From positions 1,946,001 through 2,010,000 of the forward strand of contig NZ_CP036536.1 of the NCBI RefSeq assembly GCF_005222225.1: 64,000 bases of DNA, written 5' to 3'. A program made the translations under genes and the position numbers. The notes below the pieces were generated by a model. It was not told where the DNA came from, did not search any database, and saw only the letters and a list, made by a program, of their open reading frames with translations. Shown piece by piece: positions 35,461-45,402 of this stretch. The DNA is from Salinimonas lutimaris. Its GTDB lineage: Bacteria; Pseudomonadota; Gammaproteobacteria; Enterobacterales; Alteromonadaceae. Numbering within the stretch: the first letter of the stretch is position 1; every line of letters starts with the position of its first letter.

Positions 35461-35934
35461 CTATTCGGCACTGCCTTGCAGATAATCCAGCACCACCTGA
35501 TGGTGGTCCTTGGTTTTGAATTTATTAAAGACATGTTCGATGTTGCCACTTTCATCAACTAAAAAGCTGATACGGTGAATGCCATCGTATTCCTTGCCCA
35601 TGAATTTCTTAAGGCCCCACACGCCAAATTCCTCGGCCACGGCATGATCTTCATCAGACAGCAAAGTAAAGTTCAGTTCGTGCTTTTCAATAAATTTAGG
35701 CAGACGTTTGACCGGATCTGGGCTGATGCCCAGCACGACCACATTATGCTCATCCAGCGCGCTTTTTGAATCGCGCAGGCTCTGCGCCTGAGTGGTACAG
35801 CCCGGCGTCATGGCTTTAGGATAAAAATATACCAGCACCTTTTTACCCTGCAACGCAGACAATGAAACAGTGTCACCATTTTGGTCCGGTAGTGAAAACT
35901 GAGGGGCTTTATCACCAGCCTGAAGTGTGTTCAT
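35461..35934 (-). CDS. bcp: Thioredoxin-dependent peroxiredoxin Bcp
   Basis: 157 residues from the ATG at 35934, which has AAGGAG five bases upstream; a longer frame from 35961 lacks such a site, and E. coli Bcp is 156 residues. Reduces hydroperoxides via the peroxidatic Cys in YPKAMTPGCTTQA; the usual resolving Cys five residues later is absent (GCTTQAQSL), so this is likely a one-Cys or atypical form. The start overlaps the end of gcvR by 23 bases, so the two are coupled. Confidence 0.93.
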   Translation of the reverse strand: MNTLQAGDKAPQFSLPDQNGDTVSLSALQGKKVLVYFYPKAMTPGCTTQAQSLRDSKSALDEHNVVVLGISPDPVKRLPKFIEKHELNFTLLSDEDHAVAEEFGVWGLKKFMGKEYDGIHRISFLVDESGNIEHVFNKFKTKDHHQVVLDYLQGSAE

Positions 35935-36472
35935 GAGACTCCTTAGTGTGTTTGTCGACAACTTTTCCGGTTACATTTAACTGGTCAAATAAGGCCATTA
36001 ATTCAGATTGCAACTGCTCAAGGTCAATGCTGTCAGGTACATTAATAACAAATTTACACCGCATGTGCTCTTCGTTCTGATGCTCATCGCGAAACACTTT
36101 TTGCCGGAAGGCACTGATAGAGGTTTGCCGCTCGGCAAAAAATCCGGTTACCGCCTTGATAAGTCCCGATGCATCTTTACCACTGAATTCCACATCGAAC
36201 AGGTGCTCAAGATTCTGTTTTTCATGATGACTCGTGCGCTTCATCATCGACAGCAAATTAAGCCGCTGACATAAGTGGGGTAGTGAGCATTCAGCGCGGG
36301 TAATCGCCTGGTGCGATCCTTCCAATATCATCGTTAGTGAAAATTCGCGGCCGTAAATGCCTTGTCTGCTGTCCAGGATATTACAGTGCAGCTCTGAAAC
36401 CAGCGTGGCTATTTCACTTAAAATGCCGCTGTTATCTGTGCCCAGGATGGTCACAATGAGTTGGTGTTTCAT
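35912..36472 (-). CDS. gcvR: Glycine cleavage system regulator GcvR
   Basis: 186 residues, two ACT-type domains (about 1-80 and 90-170) with IVTILGTDNSGILSEIA at the start of the first. GcvR binds glycine and, through GcvA, represses the gcvTHP genes. The gene order gcvR-bcp facing dapA is standard in gammaproteobacteria. The 160-bp gap to dapA has a small hairpin AGCGC/GCGCT and must hold both promoters. Confidence 0.92.
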   Translation of the reverse strand: MKHQLIVTILGTDNSGILSEIATLVSELHCNILDSRQGIYGREFSLTMILEGSHQAITRAECSLPHLCQRLNLLSMMKRTSHHEKQNLEHLFDVEFSGKDASGLIKAVTGFFAERQTSISAFRQKVFRDEHQNEEHMRCKFVINVPDSIDLEQLQSELMALFDQLNVTGKVVDKHTKESHEHTSGW

Positions 36473-36632
36473 AAAGGCTCGCTGTAATTAAAATTGATAA
36501 AGATGGTAGCACAGAGTTTTTTTGCTATTCCAGCGCCTTAGGTGCGCTAAATAATCGAAAATTAGCTGGCAGGGCGCTTGTTTTTGCCGGGGTGAGTATT
36601 TAACATGTGCGCTCACTAAATGCGGAGAGACT

Positions 36633-37517
36633 ATGTTTAAAGGCAGTTACGTTGCACTTATCACGCCGATGCTGGACAGCGGTGAGATAGACTATCCAGC
36701 ACTGGAGAAACTGGTCGATTTTCATATCGAACAGGGCACTCACGGCATCGTTGCCGTAGGTACTACCGGTGAATCAGCCACTTTACCCTTTGATGAGCAC
36801 GTAGAAGTTGTGCGAAAGACCGTAAAGATGGTTAATAAACGCATTCCAGTGATTGCAGGTGCCGGTGCTAACTCCACTTCTGAAGCCATTTTTCTGAGTG
36901 AGCAGATGGCCGCACTGGACGTCGATGGTTTTCTCAGCGTAGTGCCTTACTACAACAAACCACAACAAAAAGGCATTATCGCGCATTTTAACGCGATTGC
37001 CGATGCCACTGATCTGCCGGTTATTCTATATAATGTGCCAGGCCGCACTGTAGCCGATATGCAGCCGGAAACCGTGGCTGAACTGGCAAAGCATAAAAAT
37101 ATTGTTGGACTGAAAGATGCTACCGGCGATATTGAACGCCTTAAAGCCACACAGGCGCTGGTGGATGAAGATTTTGTGATGCTTAGCGGCGATGACGGCA
37201 CTAGTTGTGATTTTCTTTGCGCCGGTGGTCACGGGGTCATTTCTGTTACCGCCAATGTTGTGCCTAATGCCATGTCTCGCATGTGCGAAGCGGCACTGGC
37301 TGACGATATGCTGGCGTGTCGTGAGATCAATGAATCGATTATTAAATTGCATAGCGGGTTGTTCATTGAACCAAATCCGGTGATGCCAAAGTGGGCATTA
37401 CACCGCATGGGTCTGACTAACAGTGCATATTTACGTCTTCCGATGGTTTTACCGGAACTTGCCAGCCAAAAAGAACTCGAAGCAATACTAAAACAATATG
37501 CCCTGATTTCAGGTTAA
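36633..37517 (+). CDS. dapA: 4-hydroxy-tetrahydrodipicolinate synthase
   Basis: 294 residues (E. coli 292). Condenses pyruvate with aspartate semialdehyde, the first step to lysine and peptidoglycan diaminopimelate. GTTGESATL (44-52) and YNVPGRT with Tyr133 are the active-site loops; Schiff-base Lys161 is in IVGLKDATGD. The ribosome site GGAGA precedes the ATG. bamC begins 12 bp after its stop, as in many relatives. Confidence 0.97.
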   Translation: MFKGSYVALITPMLDSGEIDYPALEKLVDFHIEQGTHGIVAVGTTGESATLPFDEHVEVVRKTVKMVNKRIPVIAGAGANSTSEAIFLSEQMAALDVDGFLSVVPYYNKPQQKGIIAHFNAIADATDLPVILYNVPGRTVADMQPETVAELAKHKNIVGLKDATGDIERLKATQALVDEDFVMLSGDDGTSCDFLCAGGHGVISVTANVVPNAMSRMCEAALADDMLACREINESIIKLHSGLFIEPNPVMPKWALHRMGLTNSAYLRLPMVLPELASQKELEAILKQYALISG

Positions 37518-37529
37518 GAAGGAATACCG

Positions 37530-38642
37530 ATGAATAAATCCCTGGCTTTGGTAAGTGGAATCGTCATGATGTCACTTGCAGGTTGTTCAAGCCAACTGGA
37601 AAAGCAAACAGCATCCGGTAGCTATGATTATCTGGATGCCAAACAAAGCAAGCCGGTTGATACACCAGCTGATCTGGATAAACCTAATTTTACCCGTGAT
37701 TATGCTTTGCCCGAAGTGGGGCAGGGAGCCAACGACAAACTGGTCGGCCGCAACGTCCCGGTGACCTCTCCTGCACTTGTTCATCCGCTGGTGACTGGCT
37801 CTCATGTTGAAGAGGGCTCGCGGGATGCTGCTGTTGTATTTGACCAGGTAGATGATCGTCAGCCTTTATCAGACGCCGTCTGGGCCACCTTGCAAGGTTA
37901 TCTTGAAAAAGAAAATGTGACTGTTGCCAGTTTTGATAAGCAAAGCGGCAAGCTGGTCACTGAATGGTTCACCCTGACCCGTGAAATCGAAGATGAGGAT
38001 AGCCCATGGTATGCCTTATCTGATGACGTTGAAGTTGAACGTAAGCGCAAATTTGCTTTTACGTTGAATGTTAAGCCGCATGGACGCACCGCAGAACTGA
38101 AAGCTGAACTGCTGGATTTTCAGGAAACTCAGGGCAAGCAGGTTAAAGATTCTGTTAATGAGCTGGAAAAGCGCCGCGAAGAGGTTGCTGTGCTCAATCA
38201 GGTTATTGCGCATTATGAGTATCAGATTCAGTTAGATAATACCCGTCGTATGGCGCAGATTCGTCGTGGCCTGAGTACCGAAATGGGCTTTAACAGTAAA
38301 GACGATTCAGCCATTGTAGTAGATGGGAAATATGACGTGGTATGGCCACGTATGCTGCTGGTTTTGCGTAAACTGGGCTTTGATGTAAAAGATTTGGATA
38401 AATCAACCGGGCTGTTATTTGTTACCTATAACGGTGCAGATGACGGCTGGTGGGGTAACCTGTTCTCCGGTGACGACGAAATTCTTGAACAGGGGGATTA
38501 TCGTCTGAAGGTAGAGCCTCGTCAGGAACGTACCGTGGTGACATTTATGAACGATGAAAGTCAGCCATTCAGCCCCAAAGAAGTGACCGATATTTTTGAG
38601 CCTTTCTCCAGTGTCATGTCGCAAGACGATCTGGATATTTAA
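37530..38642 (+). CDS. bamC: Outer membrane protein assembly factor BamC
   Basis: 370-residue lipoprotein: signal peptide [19 protein letters not shown] with lipobox LAGC and Cys19 as lipidated residue. After an unstructured N-terminal stretch (about 20-90) come two helix-grip domains, typical of BamC, a subunit of the BAM complex that folds outer-membrane proteins. The ribosome site AGAAGGA is good, 12 bp from dapA; purC starts 14 bp downstream, so dapA-bamC-purC is probably one transcript. Confidence 0.93.
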   Translation: MNKSLALVSGIVMMSLAGCSSQLEKQTASGSYDYLDAKQSKPVDTPADLDKPNFTRDYALPEVGQGANDKLVGRNVPVTSPALVHPLVTGSHVEEGSRDAAVVFDQVDDRQPLSDAVWATLQGYLEKENVTVASFDKQSGKLVTEWFTLTREIEDEDSPWYALSDDVEVERKRKFAFTLNVKPHGRTAELKAELLDFQETQGKQVKDSVNELEKRREEVAVLNQVIAHYEYQIQLDNTRRMAQIRRGLSTEMGFNSKDDSAIVVDGKYDVVWPRMLLVLRKLGFDVKDLDKSTGLLFVTYNGADDGWWGNLFSGDDEILEQGDYRLKVEPRQERTVVTFMNDESQPFSPKEVTDIFEPFSSVMSQDDLDI

Positions 38643-38656
38643 CATTGAGACCAACA

Positions 38657-39370
38657 ATGGAAAAACGCGAAGAACTTTACCGCGGTAAAGCAAAAACAGT
38701 GTATCTGACCGATGATAGCGAGCGCTTGATTCTGGAATTTCGAAACGACACCTCTGCTTTTGACGGTGAAAAAATTGAACAGTTAGAGCGCAAAGGTGAA
38801 GTGAATAACAAGTTTAACCACTTCATTATGACAAAGCTTGAGGAAGCAGGTATTGCGACTCAGGTTGAAGCTTTACTGTCTGATAATGATTCACTGGTCA
38901 AAAAACTGGATATGATTCCGGTTGAGTGTGTTGTACGAAATGTTTCAGCAGGCTCACTGGTTCGTCGGTTAGGTGTTGAAGAAGGGCAACTGCTTGAGCC
39001 ACCTGTGTTTGAGTTTTTCCTGAAAAACGATGCGCTGCACGATCCTATGGTTAATGATTACCATATTGTATCTTTTGGCTGGGCGTCAGAAGAACAGATA
39101 GCCAAAATGAAGTCACTGACATTTGCAGTGAATGCGGTACTGAAAAAGCTGTTTGATGATGCCGGCATGATGCTGGTGGATTACAAGCTTGAATTTGGTG
39201 TGGATCAAGCGGGTAACATTGTACTGGGCGACGAATTTACGCCAGATGGCTGCCGCTTATGGGATAAAGAAACCCGTAAGAAGATGGATAAAGATCGTTT
39301 CCGTCAGGGCTTAGGCTCTGTGGTAGAAACATACATTGAGGTAGCAGACCGACTGGGTCTGAAGCTGTAG
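38657..39370 (+). CDS. purC: SAICAR synthetase
   Basis: 237 residues, the same length as E. coli PurC. Joins aspartate to CAIR in purine synthesis. The start at 38657 gives [16 protein letters not shown], matching the family's conserved opening; the longer frame from 38645 adds only four residues overlapping the bamC gap. Signatures [13 protein letters not shown] and LVDYKLEFG are visible. Follows bamC by 14 bp and ends in a terminator. Confidence 0.97.
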   Translation: MEKREELYRGKAKTVYLTDDSERLILEFRNDTSAFDGEKIEQLERKGEVNNKFNHFIMTKLEEAGIATQVEALLSDNDSLVKKLDMIPVECVVRNVSAGSLVRRLGVEEGQLLEPPVFEFFLKNDALHDPMVNDYHIVSFGWASEEQIAKMKSLTFAVNAVLKKLFDDAGMMLVDYKLEFGVDQAGNIVLGDEFTPDGCRLWDKETRKKMDKDRFRQGLGSVVETYIEVADRLGLKL

Positions 39371-39387
39371 TTAATGTACTTGCACAA

Positions 39388-39408
39388 AAGGGCCGTAAGG
39401 CCCTTTTT
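39388..39408 (+). terminator. Rho-independent terminator after purC
   Basis: AAGGGCC (39388-39394), loop GTAA, GGCCCTT (39399-39405), then T run. Ends the dapA-bamC-purC unit. Confidence 0.9.
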
Positions 39409-39459
39409 AATGTGGACAGGCACATGTTTAATGCCGGGATATCGCAGACAAGTATCTTA

Positions 39460-39534
39460 GACAGTCACCTCAAAATTTTACAGACTAAGCTTGTACAGAC
39501 AGTCACCTTGGTATTGCCATGAAACTGACTGTCA
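39460..39534. repeat. GTGACTGTC-family repeats, left of the RAYT region
   Basis: Two copies of the minus-orientation core GACAGTCACC (39460-39469 and 39498-39507) and one plus-orientation TGACTGTCA (39526-39534) within 75 bp, in the promoter region of the EamA gene. The core is the same as in the 55-bp array at 22541-23108. Confidence 0.75.
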
Positions 39535-39544
39535 TTGATCGTTA

Positions 39545-40423
39545 ATGCGTATCACATCACGTTTTGCCAAAGAGCCAATTTTGACTAACTTAAAAAATAA
39601 CAGCCTGATACTGGTGGCCATGCTGGCATTTGCAGCCAATTCTATGTTGTGTCGGATGGCAATGAGTGTTGCTGATATGGAGCCTGGTGACTTTACCGTT
39701 GTCAGGCTGTTGAGTGGCACACTCATGTTAATATTGCTCGGTAGCGTCAAGCAAAAGAGTTGGCGAAATAAGGAAGGGTCCTGGCTCGGAGCGTTTTGTC
39801 TGTTCATCTATGCCGCGGCATTCTCTTTTGCGTACCAGGGAATGACAACCGGCACGGGGGCTTTGCTCCTGTTTGGTGCGGTTCAGATTACGATGTTACT
39901 GGTCAGTTATTTTCGCGGTGAACGGTTTAATAAGCCACAGTTACTCGGCTTTAATCTGGCTGTGGGAGGGCTTTTAATACTGCTATTGCCAGGGGCCAGT
40001 TCACCGGATCCACTCTCTGCAGCATTAATGGTATCAGCAGGTGTCGCCTGGGGGGCGTATACGCTATTAGGTAAAGGAACGAGCAAACCACTGCAGCTTA
40101 GCGCAGGAAACTTTCTTCGTAGCCTCATATTTGTTCTACCTCTCTTTTTTATACTGGATACCGGGCTGTCTATCGATTTTGCTGATAGCGGCTTTGTTTA
40201 TGCTGTTCTGTCCGGGGCTATTGCTTCAGGAGCAGGCTATGCCATCTGGTATAGTGTACTACCGTCACTAAGTGGGCCTCAGGCTGCGACAATTCAGTTA
40301 AGTGTACCGGTTTTAGCAATGGTAATGGGCTGGCTTGCGTTGTCAGAAGCGATTACCATGCAAATGGTTGCTGCTGGCGGTATTACAATGGGTGGGATAT
40401 TTCTTGTGATCAGAGCCCGGTAA
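39545..40423 (+). CDS. EamA/DMT family permease
   Basis: 292 residues with about ten membrane helices and the internal duplication of the EamA (DMT) superfamily: one half opening ILVAMLAFAANSMLCRMAM, the second around PDPLSAALMVSAGVAWGAYTLLGKG. Substrates of such permeases cannot be read from sequence. The chosen ATG at 39545 has no good ribosome site; a TTG at 39581 is an alternative. The repeats at 39460-39534 end 10 bp upstream, so its own promoter may be displaced or supplied by the element. It converges on the RAYT gene with a 5-bp gap. Confidence 0.85.
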   Translation: MRITSRFAKEPILTNLKNNSLILVAMLAFAANSMLCRMAMSVADMEPGDFTVVRLLSGTLMLILLGSVKQKSWRNKEGSWLGAFCLFIYAAAFSFAYQGMTTGTGALLLFGAVQITMLLVSYFRGERFNKPQLLGFNLAVGGLLILLLPGASSPDPLSAALMVSAGVAWGAYTLLGKGTSKPLQLSAGNFLRSLIFVLPLFFILDTGLSIDFADSGFVYAVLSGAIASGAGYAIWYSVLPSLSGPQAATIQLSVPVLAMVMGWLALSEAITMQMVAAGGITMGGIFLVIRAR

Positions 40424-40428
40424 TTGCG

Positions 40429-41388
40429 TCAATTGGTTAGACAAAATGTGCCTTTAATTTGTCGTCGATTGTGTTTATGTGCGTATTGTTGCATTGAATG
40501 AACATTGCCAGCAATCTGGGAAAAGCTGGTTTCAAAGCTGCTTGATGCATTAAGAAACTGAGCGCTTTCTACCTGAAGCCTATCCATAATCGGCAGTAAG
40601 TCCGTCTTTATGGCGCTTTTACCCTTTATGATATATCTGGCTGCTTCATCGATTAACAGTACATATTGCTCAAAGGTGACAGAAACGAGGTTATTCGCAT
40701 TACCTGTAGTGTTAAATATGTTGTAGATGTTGTTAGTACACTTTGCGTAATTATTTTTGAGCCTGTAGTTTAAGCTGGTAAAGTCTGAAGATTCAGGCGT
40801 ATTGGCAAGGCCAGCGCGCACTGGATTCAGATCGATATAGAGCATACAGGCCAGCAGTGCAGTCTCGTCCAGAATGGCCTGAGACTTAAAACGGCCCTCC
40901 CAGAAATGACCGGTACAGTCATCTTCCTTGTTGGCTTTTTTAGCTATATATTCGTTTAAAGATTTCATAAACCAGCTCACCGATGTGAGTCTCTGTCGCC
41001 AGACAGCCACCGTCGCTTTGACAGATTCCTTTTCGATATCTGACAGATCATGATTCGCTGAGATAAATTTGTGAGTGAGCAGCGTTCCCCGGAATAGTGT
41101 ATGCCAGCGGTGAATCACTTCTGCGTCCGAGTATTGCTCTGCCGTTTTAACATCAATATGTAACAACAAGTGGGTATGATTGGGCATGACAGCATATGCT
41201 AAAATTTCGAGCGAAAAAACGGTTTGCAGTAGATGAAGCCGTTTTTCAACCCAGTGTCGCCGGTATTCATAATCTTTGCCAGTTAAGGGGTCTTTTCCAC
41301 ATAAGCGGGCTCGCCTTACACACCGGGTGATGCAGTGATAAACAGAAGTGTCAGCACAGTTGATAAGCTTTTTCCTGGCTGTAGCCAT
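40429..41388 (-). CDS. REP-associated tyrosine transposase (RAYT, Y1 family)
   Basis: 319 residues. AYAVMPNHTHLLLHID holds the HUH metal-binding pair and a single Tyr in the helix FMKSLNEYIAKKANK is the nucleophile position; GHFWEGRFKSQAILDE and YIDLNPVRAGLA are RAYT signatures. RAYTs are IS200/IS605-related, single-copy, chromosomally domesticated enzymes that process REP hairpins; no partner tnpB is present, and no classical IS ends are visible. GTGACTGTC elements lie on both sides (39460-39534, 41471-41573), as expected if they are its substrates. Intact, so possibly active. Confidence 0.9.
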   Translation of the reverse strand: MATARKKLINCADTSVYHCITRCVRRARLCGKDPLTGKDYEYRRHWVEKRLHLLQTVFSLEILAYAVMPNHTHLLLHIDVKTAEQYSDAEVIHRWHTLFRGTLLTHKFISANHDLSDIEKESVKATVAVWRQRLTSVSWFMKSLNEYIAKKANKEDDCTGHFWEGRFKSQAILDETALLACMLYIDLNPVRAGLANTPESSDFTSLNYRLKNNYAKCTNNIYNIFNTTGNANNLVSVTFEQYVLLIDEAARYIIKGKSAIKTDLLPIMDRLQVESAQFLNASSSFETSFSQIAGNVHSMQQYAHKHNRRQIKGTFCLTN

Positions 41389-41470
41389 GATATCGCACCC
41401 ATTAAATAACGAGCGCTTACTGTATCGCTAATCTCGATTTGCGAAACCTGTACGAAAGGTAGGTTTAACT

Positions 41471-41573
41471 GTGACAGTCACATTTTTAACAATCTAATAT
41501 GACTGTCAGCGTTATTGAATCGATGCCAGAAAATGCCTTCGTGATTAGTTAAAGTGACTGTCTGAGTTGTTTG
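41471..41573. repeat. GTGACTGTC-family repeats, right of the RAYT gene
   Basis: GTGACAGTCAC (41471-41481, nearly palindromic), GACTGTCAGCGTTATT (41501-41516, close to the array's GACTGTCTGCGTTATT) and AAAGTGACTGTCTGAGTT (41551-41568). They occupy the 227-bp gap between the RAYT gene and the ferredoxin gene. Confidence 0.8.
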
Positions 41574-41615
41574 AAAGGAGATGAGTGTAAGTTCAAGTGA
41601 ACATAATTACCCGGT

Positions 41616-41888
41616 TTACCGGGGGACATCAATTTTAAGGTTGGAGCGCGGAATACAGCAGCAAGGGAGTATTTCATCATCATCAATGAATGCGAGAGGA
41701 TCAGTGGTATATTCAACCTGACCTTCATGCAGTTTAGTTCTGCAGGCGCCGCAGAAGCCTTCACGACAATGAAAGTGGACATCTATATTGTGAGCTTCTA
41801 AGGATTCAAGAAGTGATTTATCGCTGTTTACGCCGACACACCCCACATCGACAACGTCGATGTGGAATGCTGGATCAGGTTTATCCAT
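41616..41888 (-). CDS. yfaE: 2Fe-2S ferredoxin for ribonucleotide reductase (YfaE type)
   Basis: 90-residue plant-type ferredoxin. Cluster cysteines are in HCREGFCGACRTKL (C..C..C pattern) and CCCIP near the C-terminus. YfaE keeps the diiron-tyrosyl cofactor of NrdB active. It begins 9 bp after nrdB on the same strand; the nrdA-nrdB-yfaE order as in E. coli supports the name. Confidence 0.9.
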   Translation of the reverse strand: MDKPDPAFHIDVVDVGCVGVNSDKSLLESLEAHNIDVHFHCREGFCGACRTKLHEGQVEYTTDPLAFIDDDEILPCCCIPRSNLKIDVPR

Positions 41889-41897
41889 ACAGCAGGT

Positions 41898-43028
41898 TTA
41901 CAGTTCAAAGTCTGAAAAGTCTTCTTCACTGACTGACGAGTCAATCTGACCCACCAGATATGAGCTGATTTCTGCTTCCTGAGGCGCGACCTGCACATTA
42001 TCTGAGTTCAGATAGTTATTCATCCACGGCAGAGGATTGCTCTTCACAGAAAACGGTGCATCAAGGCCTATAGCAGTCATACGCTGATTAGCAATATATT
42101 CAACATACTCACACAGAATCTGCTTGTTCAGGCCAATCATCGAACCGTTCTGGAACAGGTAGTCAGCCCATTCTTTTTCCTGTTCAACCGCGCTCATGAA
42201 AATTTCGCGAGCCTGATCTTTACACTCTTCGGCAATCTCAGCCATTTCCGGATCATCTTTGCTTCTAGCCCAGATATTCAGAATATGCTGTGTAGATGTC
42301 AGGTGAAGATTCTCGTCGCGAGCAATCAGGCGAATGATCTTAGAATTACCTTCCATCAACTTCCGCTCTGCAAAAGCGAAGGTACAGGCAAAAGACACAT
42401 AGAAACGAATAGCTTCCAGCGCATTCACCGAATTCATGCACAGGAACAGCTTCTTTTTAAGCTCGCGCTGAGTGATAACGTGTGTCTCACCATTGAGTGT
42501 ATGAGTACCTTCGCCCAGCGTTTGCCACAATTGTGTAGCAAAAATCAGATCGTCATAATAACGGGAAATATCCGACGCACGGCGCTTAATTTCATCGTTG
42601 ACGACAATATCTTCGAATATATCACTGGGATCTGAAAACAGATTTCTCAGAATATGCGTGTAAGAGCGCGAATGAATCGTTTCAAAAAACGACCAGGTTT
42701 CGACCCAGGTCTCTAATTCAGGAAGAGAGATAATAGGTAAAAATGCAATGTTCGGGCTTCGGCCCTGCACAGAGTCAAGCAGTGTTTGATATTTCAGGTT
42801 AGAAATAAATATATGCTTTTCAGGGTCTGTAAGCTTCGCAAAATCAACCCTATCCCGGCTCACGTCAACTTCTTCCGGTCGCCAGAAAAAACTGATTTGC
42901 TTTTCGATCAGCTTTTCAAAGATAGAATGCTTTTGTTGATCATAACGGGCAACGTTAACCGGATTACCAAAAAACATTGGTTCCATTAATGGATTAACGC
43001 TGTCCTGATTAAAAGTCGTGTATTTCAT
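41898..43028 (-). CDS. nrdB: Class Ia ribonucleotide reductase, beta subunit
   Basis: 376 residues, identical in length to E. coli NrdB. Holds the diiron-tyrosyl radical; [16 protein letters not shown] contains the radical Tyr region and [10 protein letters not shown] and the Glu/His ligands that follow bind iron. The extreme C-terminus (EEDFSDFEL) is the acidic tail that docks into NrdA. 55 bp separate it from nrdA. Confidence 0.97.
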   Translation of the reverse strand: MKYTTFNQDSVNPLMEPMFFGNPVNVARYDQQKHSIFEKLIEKQISFFWRPEEVDVSRDRVDFAKLTDPEKHIFISNLKYQTLLDSVQGRSPNIAFLPIISLPELETWVETWSFFETIHSRSYTHILRNLFSDPSDIFEDIVVNDEIKRRASDISRYYDDLIFATQLWQTLGEGTHTLNGETHVITQRELKKKLFLCMNSVNALEAIRFYVSFACTFAFAERKLMEGNSKIIRLIARDENLHLTSTQHILNIWARSKDDPEMAEIAEECKDQAREIFMSAVEQEKEWADYLFQNGSMIGLNKQILCEYVEYIANQRMTAIGLDAPFSVKSNPLPWMNNYLNSDNVQVAPQEAEISSYLVGQIDSSVSEEDFSDFEL

Positions 43029-43083
43029 AATGACTGAATAAACCCAAGTCTGTCTGTTAAATGAATCAGAATGTCAGTGCGTG

Positions 43084-45402
43084 TTAGATTTTACACGCAC
43101 CACCTGCACAATCATCATCTTCCGGCACTACTGCTGTTTGTGCCTGTTTACTTTGTTGCTCTTTGGCATCCAGTGAACTGGCGTCGGACGCACCATCACG
43201 GGTATTGTGATAATACATGGTTTTAACGCCCAGTTTGTAAGCAGTCAGCAAATCTTTTAGTAGTACTTTCATCGGAACCTTGCCGCTGTCATAACGGCTG
43301 GGGTCATAGTTGGTATTGGCAGAGATCGTCTGGTCGATGAACTTCTGCATAATACCAACCAGCTGCAGGTACCCGTCGTTAGAAGGGATATCCCACAACA
43401 GTTCATACTTGTCTTTGAGTGTTTCGTATTCAGGTACCACCTGCTTCAAAATGCCGTCTTTACTTGATTTGATGCTGATATGACCACGCGGCGGTTCAAT
43501 GCCGTTAGTCGCATTAGAAATTTGCGAAGATGTCTCAGACGGCATCAGCGCAGACAGCGTCGAGTTACGCAGGCCGTGCTCCATAATGTCACTACGCAGC
43601 GCTTCCCAGTCCATCTGTAGTGGTTCATTACAGACTTTATCCAAGTCCTTTTTGTAACTGTCGATTGGCAGCACACCCTGCGAATAGGTGGTTTCGTTGA
43701 ATTTAGGACAGGCACCTTTTTCTTTCGCCAGATTGTTAGAGGCTTTAAGTAGGTGATACTGCATCGCTTCAAACGTGCGGTGAACCAGGCCATTGGCACT
43801 GTGATCAGAATACTTAACACCATTTTTGGCCAGGAAGTAAGCAAAGTTAATCACCCCAATACCCAGCGTGCGGCGGTTCATTGTTGCATTGTAGGCTGCC
43901 GGAACCGGGTAGTCCTGGTAATCAAGCAGGCTATCCAGAGCGCGAACCGCCAGGTCTGATAATTCTTCAAATTCACTGACCGACTCAATGGCACCCAGGT
44001 TGAAAGCTGACAACGTACACAGCGCAATCTCACCTTCTTCATCATTTACGTGCTGTAGAGGTTTGGTTGGCAGTGCAATTTCCAGACACAGGTTGCTTTG
44101 GCGCACTGGCGCGACTTTCGGATTGAAAGGGCTGTGCGTATTACAGTGATCCACGTTTTGCAGATAGATACGACCGGTGGAAGCACGTTCCTGCATAAAC
44201 AGGCTAAATAATTCCATCGCTTTGATTTGTTTTTTACGAATTGAGTCATCGTTTTCATATTTCACGTATAACTCTTCAAACTTTGCCTGATCAGCAAAGA
44301 AGGCATCGTACAAACCAGGTACATCAGACGGGCTGAACAATGTGATATAGCCGTCTTTCATCATGCGCTGATACATCAGCTTGTTAAACTGCACGCCGTA
44401 ATCCAGATGGCGCACACGGTTTTCCTCAACACCACGGTTATTCTTTAACACCAGCAGAGATTCAACTTCCATATGCCACAGAGGATAGAACAAAGTGGCT
44501 GCGCCGCCACGTACACCGCCCTGCGAGCAGCTTTTCACTGCGGTCTGGAAATACTTGTAAAACGGGATACAACCCGTGTGAAAAGCTTCACCGCCACGAA
44601 TCGGACTACCCAGTGCGCGAATTCGGCCGGCGTTCACACCGATACCAGCCCGTTGGCTGACATACTTTACAATGGCAGAGGCTGTTGCATTGATTGAATC
44701 AAGGCTGTCACCGGTCTCAATCAGTACACATGAAGAAAACTGACGGGTAGGGGTACGCACACCGGACATGATCGGAGTAGGCAGTGACAGTTTGAATGTC
44801 GAAGTAGCGTTGTAAAAACGACGGATGTAATCCAGTCGGGTAGCCTGCGGATAATTAGCAAATAAGCACGCTGCTACCAGAATATACAAAAACTGCGCGC
44901 TTTCATAAATGTCGCCGGTTACCCGGTTCTGTACCAGATATTTACCTTCCAGTTGTTTAACCGCAGCATAACTGAAGTTCATATCACGCCAGTGGTCAAT
45001 AAAACTGTCCATCTCGGCGAATTCTTCAGCAGTATAATCGGCTAACAGATGATGGTCGTACTTACCGGCCTCAACCATTTTCACCACATGGTCATGTAGC
45101 TTTGGTGGCTCAAACTGGCCGTAGGCTTTTTTGCGCAAATGGAAGATGGCCAGGCGAGCTGCCAGATATTGATAATCCGGTGCATCCGTTGAGATCAGGT
45201 CGGCGGCTGATTTGATCAGCGTCTCGTGAATTTCACCGGTTTTGATGCCATCATAAAACTGGATCTGAGCCTTAATCTCTACCTGAGACACAGATACATT
45301 TTCAAGTCCTTCTGCAGCCCAGGTGATTACCTTATGGATTTTCTCGAGATCGATGGACTCTTTTTCACCATTACGTTTGGTGACAAGTAGATCATTATTC
45401 AT
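43084..45402 (-). CDS. nrdA: Class Ia ribonucleotide reductase, alpha subunit
   Basis: 772 residues (E. coli 761), closely similar throughout. Reduces ribonucleoside diphosphates to deoxyribonucleotides. An N-terminal ATP-cone (about 5-95, LLVTKRNGEKESIDLEKIH) senses dATP; FSSCVLIETGDSLDSI and QSNLCLEIALPTKP hold the redox and radical Cys, and NGIEPPRGH follows. The C-terminal CAGGACKI carries the Cys pair that accepts electrons. Its 434-bp upstream region carries a GATC cluster and NrdR-like boxes. Confidence 0.97.
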   Translation of the reverse strand: MNNDLLVTKRNGEKESIDLEKIHKVITWAAEGLENVSVSQVEIKAQIQFYDGIKTGEIHETLIKSAADLISTDAPDYQYLAARLAIFHLRKKAYGQFEPPKLHDHVVKMVEAGKYDHHLLADYTAEEFAEMDSFIDHWRDMNFSYAAVKQLEGKYLVQNRVTGDIYESAQFLYILVAACLFANYPQATRLDYIRRFYNATSTFKLSLPTPIMSGVRTPTRQFSSCVLIETGDSLDSINATASAIVKYVSQRAGIGVNAGRIRALGSPIRGGEAFHTGCIPFYKYFQTAVKSCSQGGVRGGAATLFYPLWHMEVESLLVLKNNRGVEENRVRHLDYGVQFNKLMYQRMMKDGYITLFSPSDVPGLYDAFFADQAKFEELYVKYENDDSIRKKQIKAMELFSLFMQERASTGRIYLQNVDHCNTHSPFNPKVAPVRQSNLCLEIALPTKPLQHVNDEEGEIALCTLSAFNLGAIESVSEFEELSDLAVRALDSLLDYQDYPVPAAYNATMNRRTLGIGVINFAYFLAKNGVKYSDHSANGLVHRTFEAMQYHLLKASNNLAKEKGACPKFNETTYSQGVLPIDSYKKDLDKVCNEPLQMDWEALRSDIMEHGLRNSTLSALMPSETSSQISNATNGIEPPRGHISIKSSKDGILKQVVPEYETLKDKYELLWDIPSNDGYLQLVGIMQKFIDQTISANTNYDPSRYDSGKVPMKVLLKDLLTAYKLGVKTMYYHNTRDGASDASSLDAKEQQSKQAQTAVVPEDDDCAGGACKI

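Noticed and set aside
40429..41388. Complete IS200/IS605 insertion sequence
   Set aside because: No tnpB, and no defined left and right ends; features are those of a domesticated RAYT.
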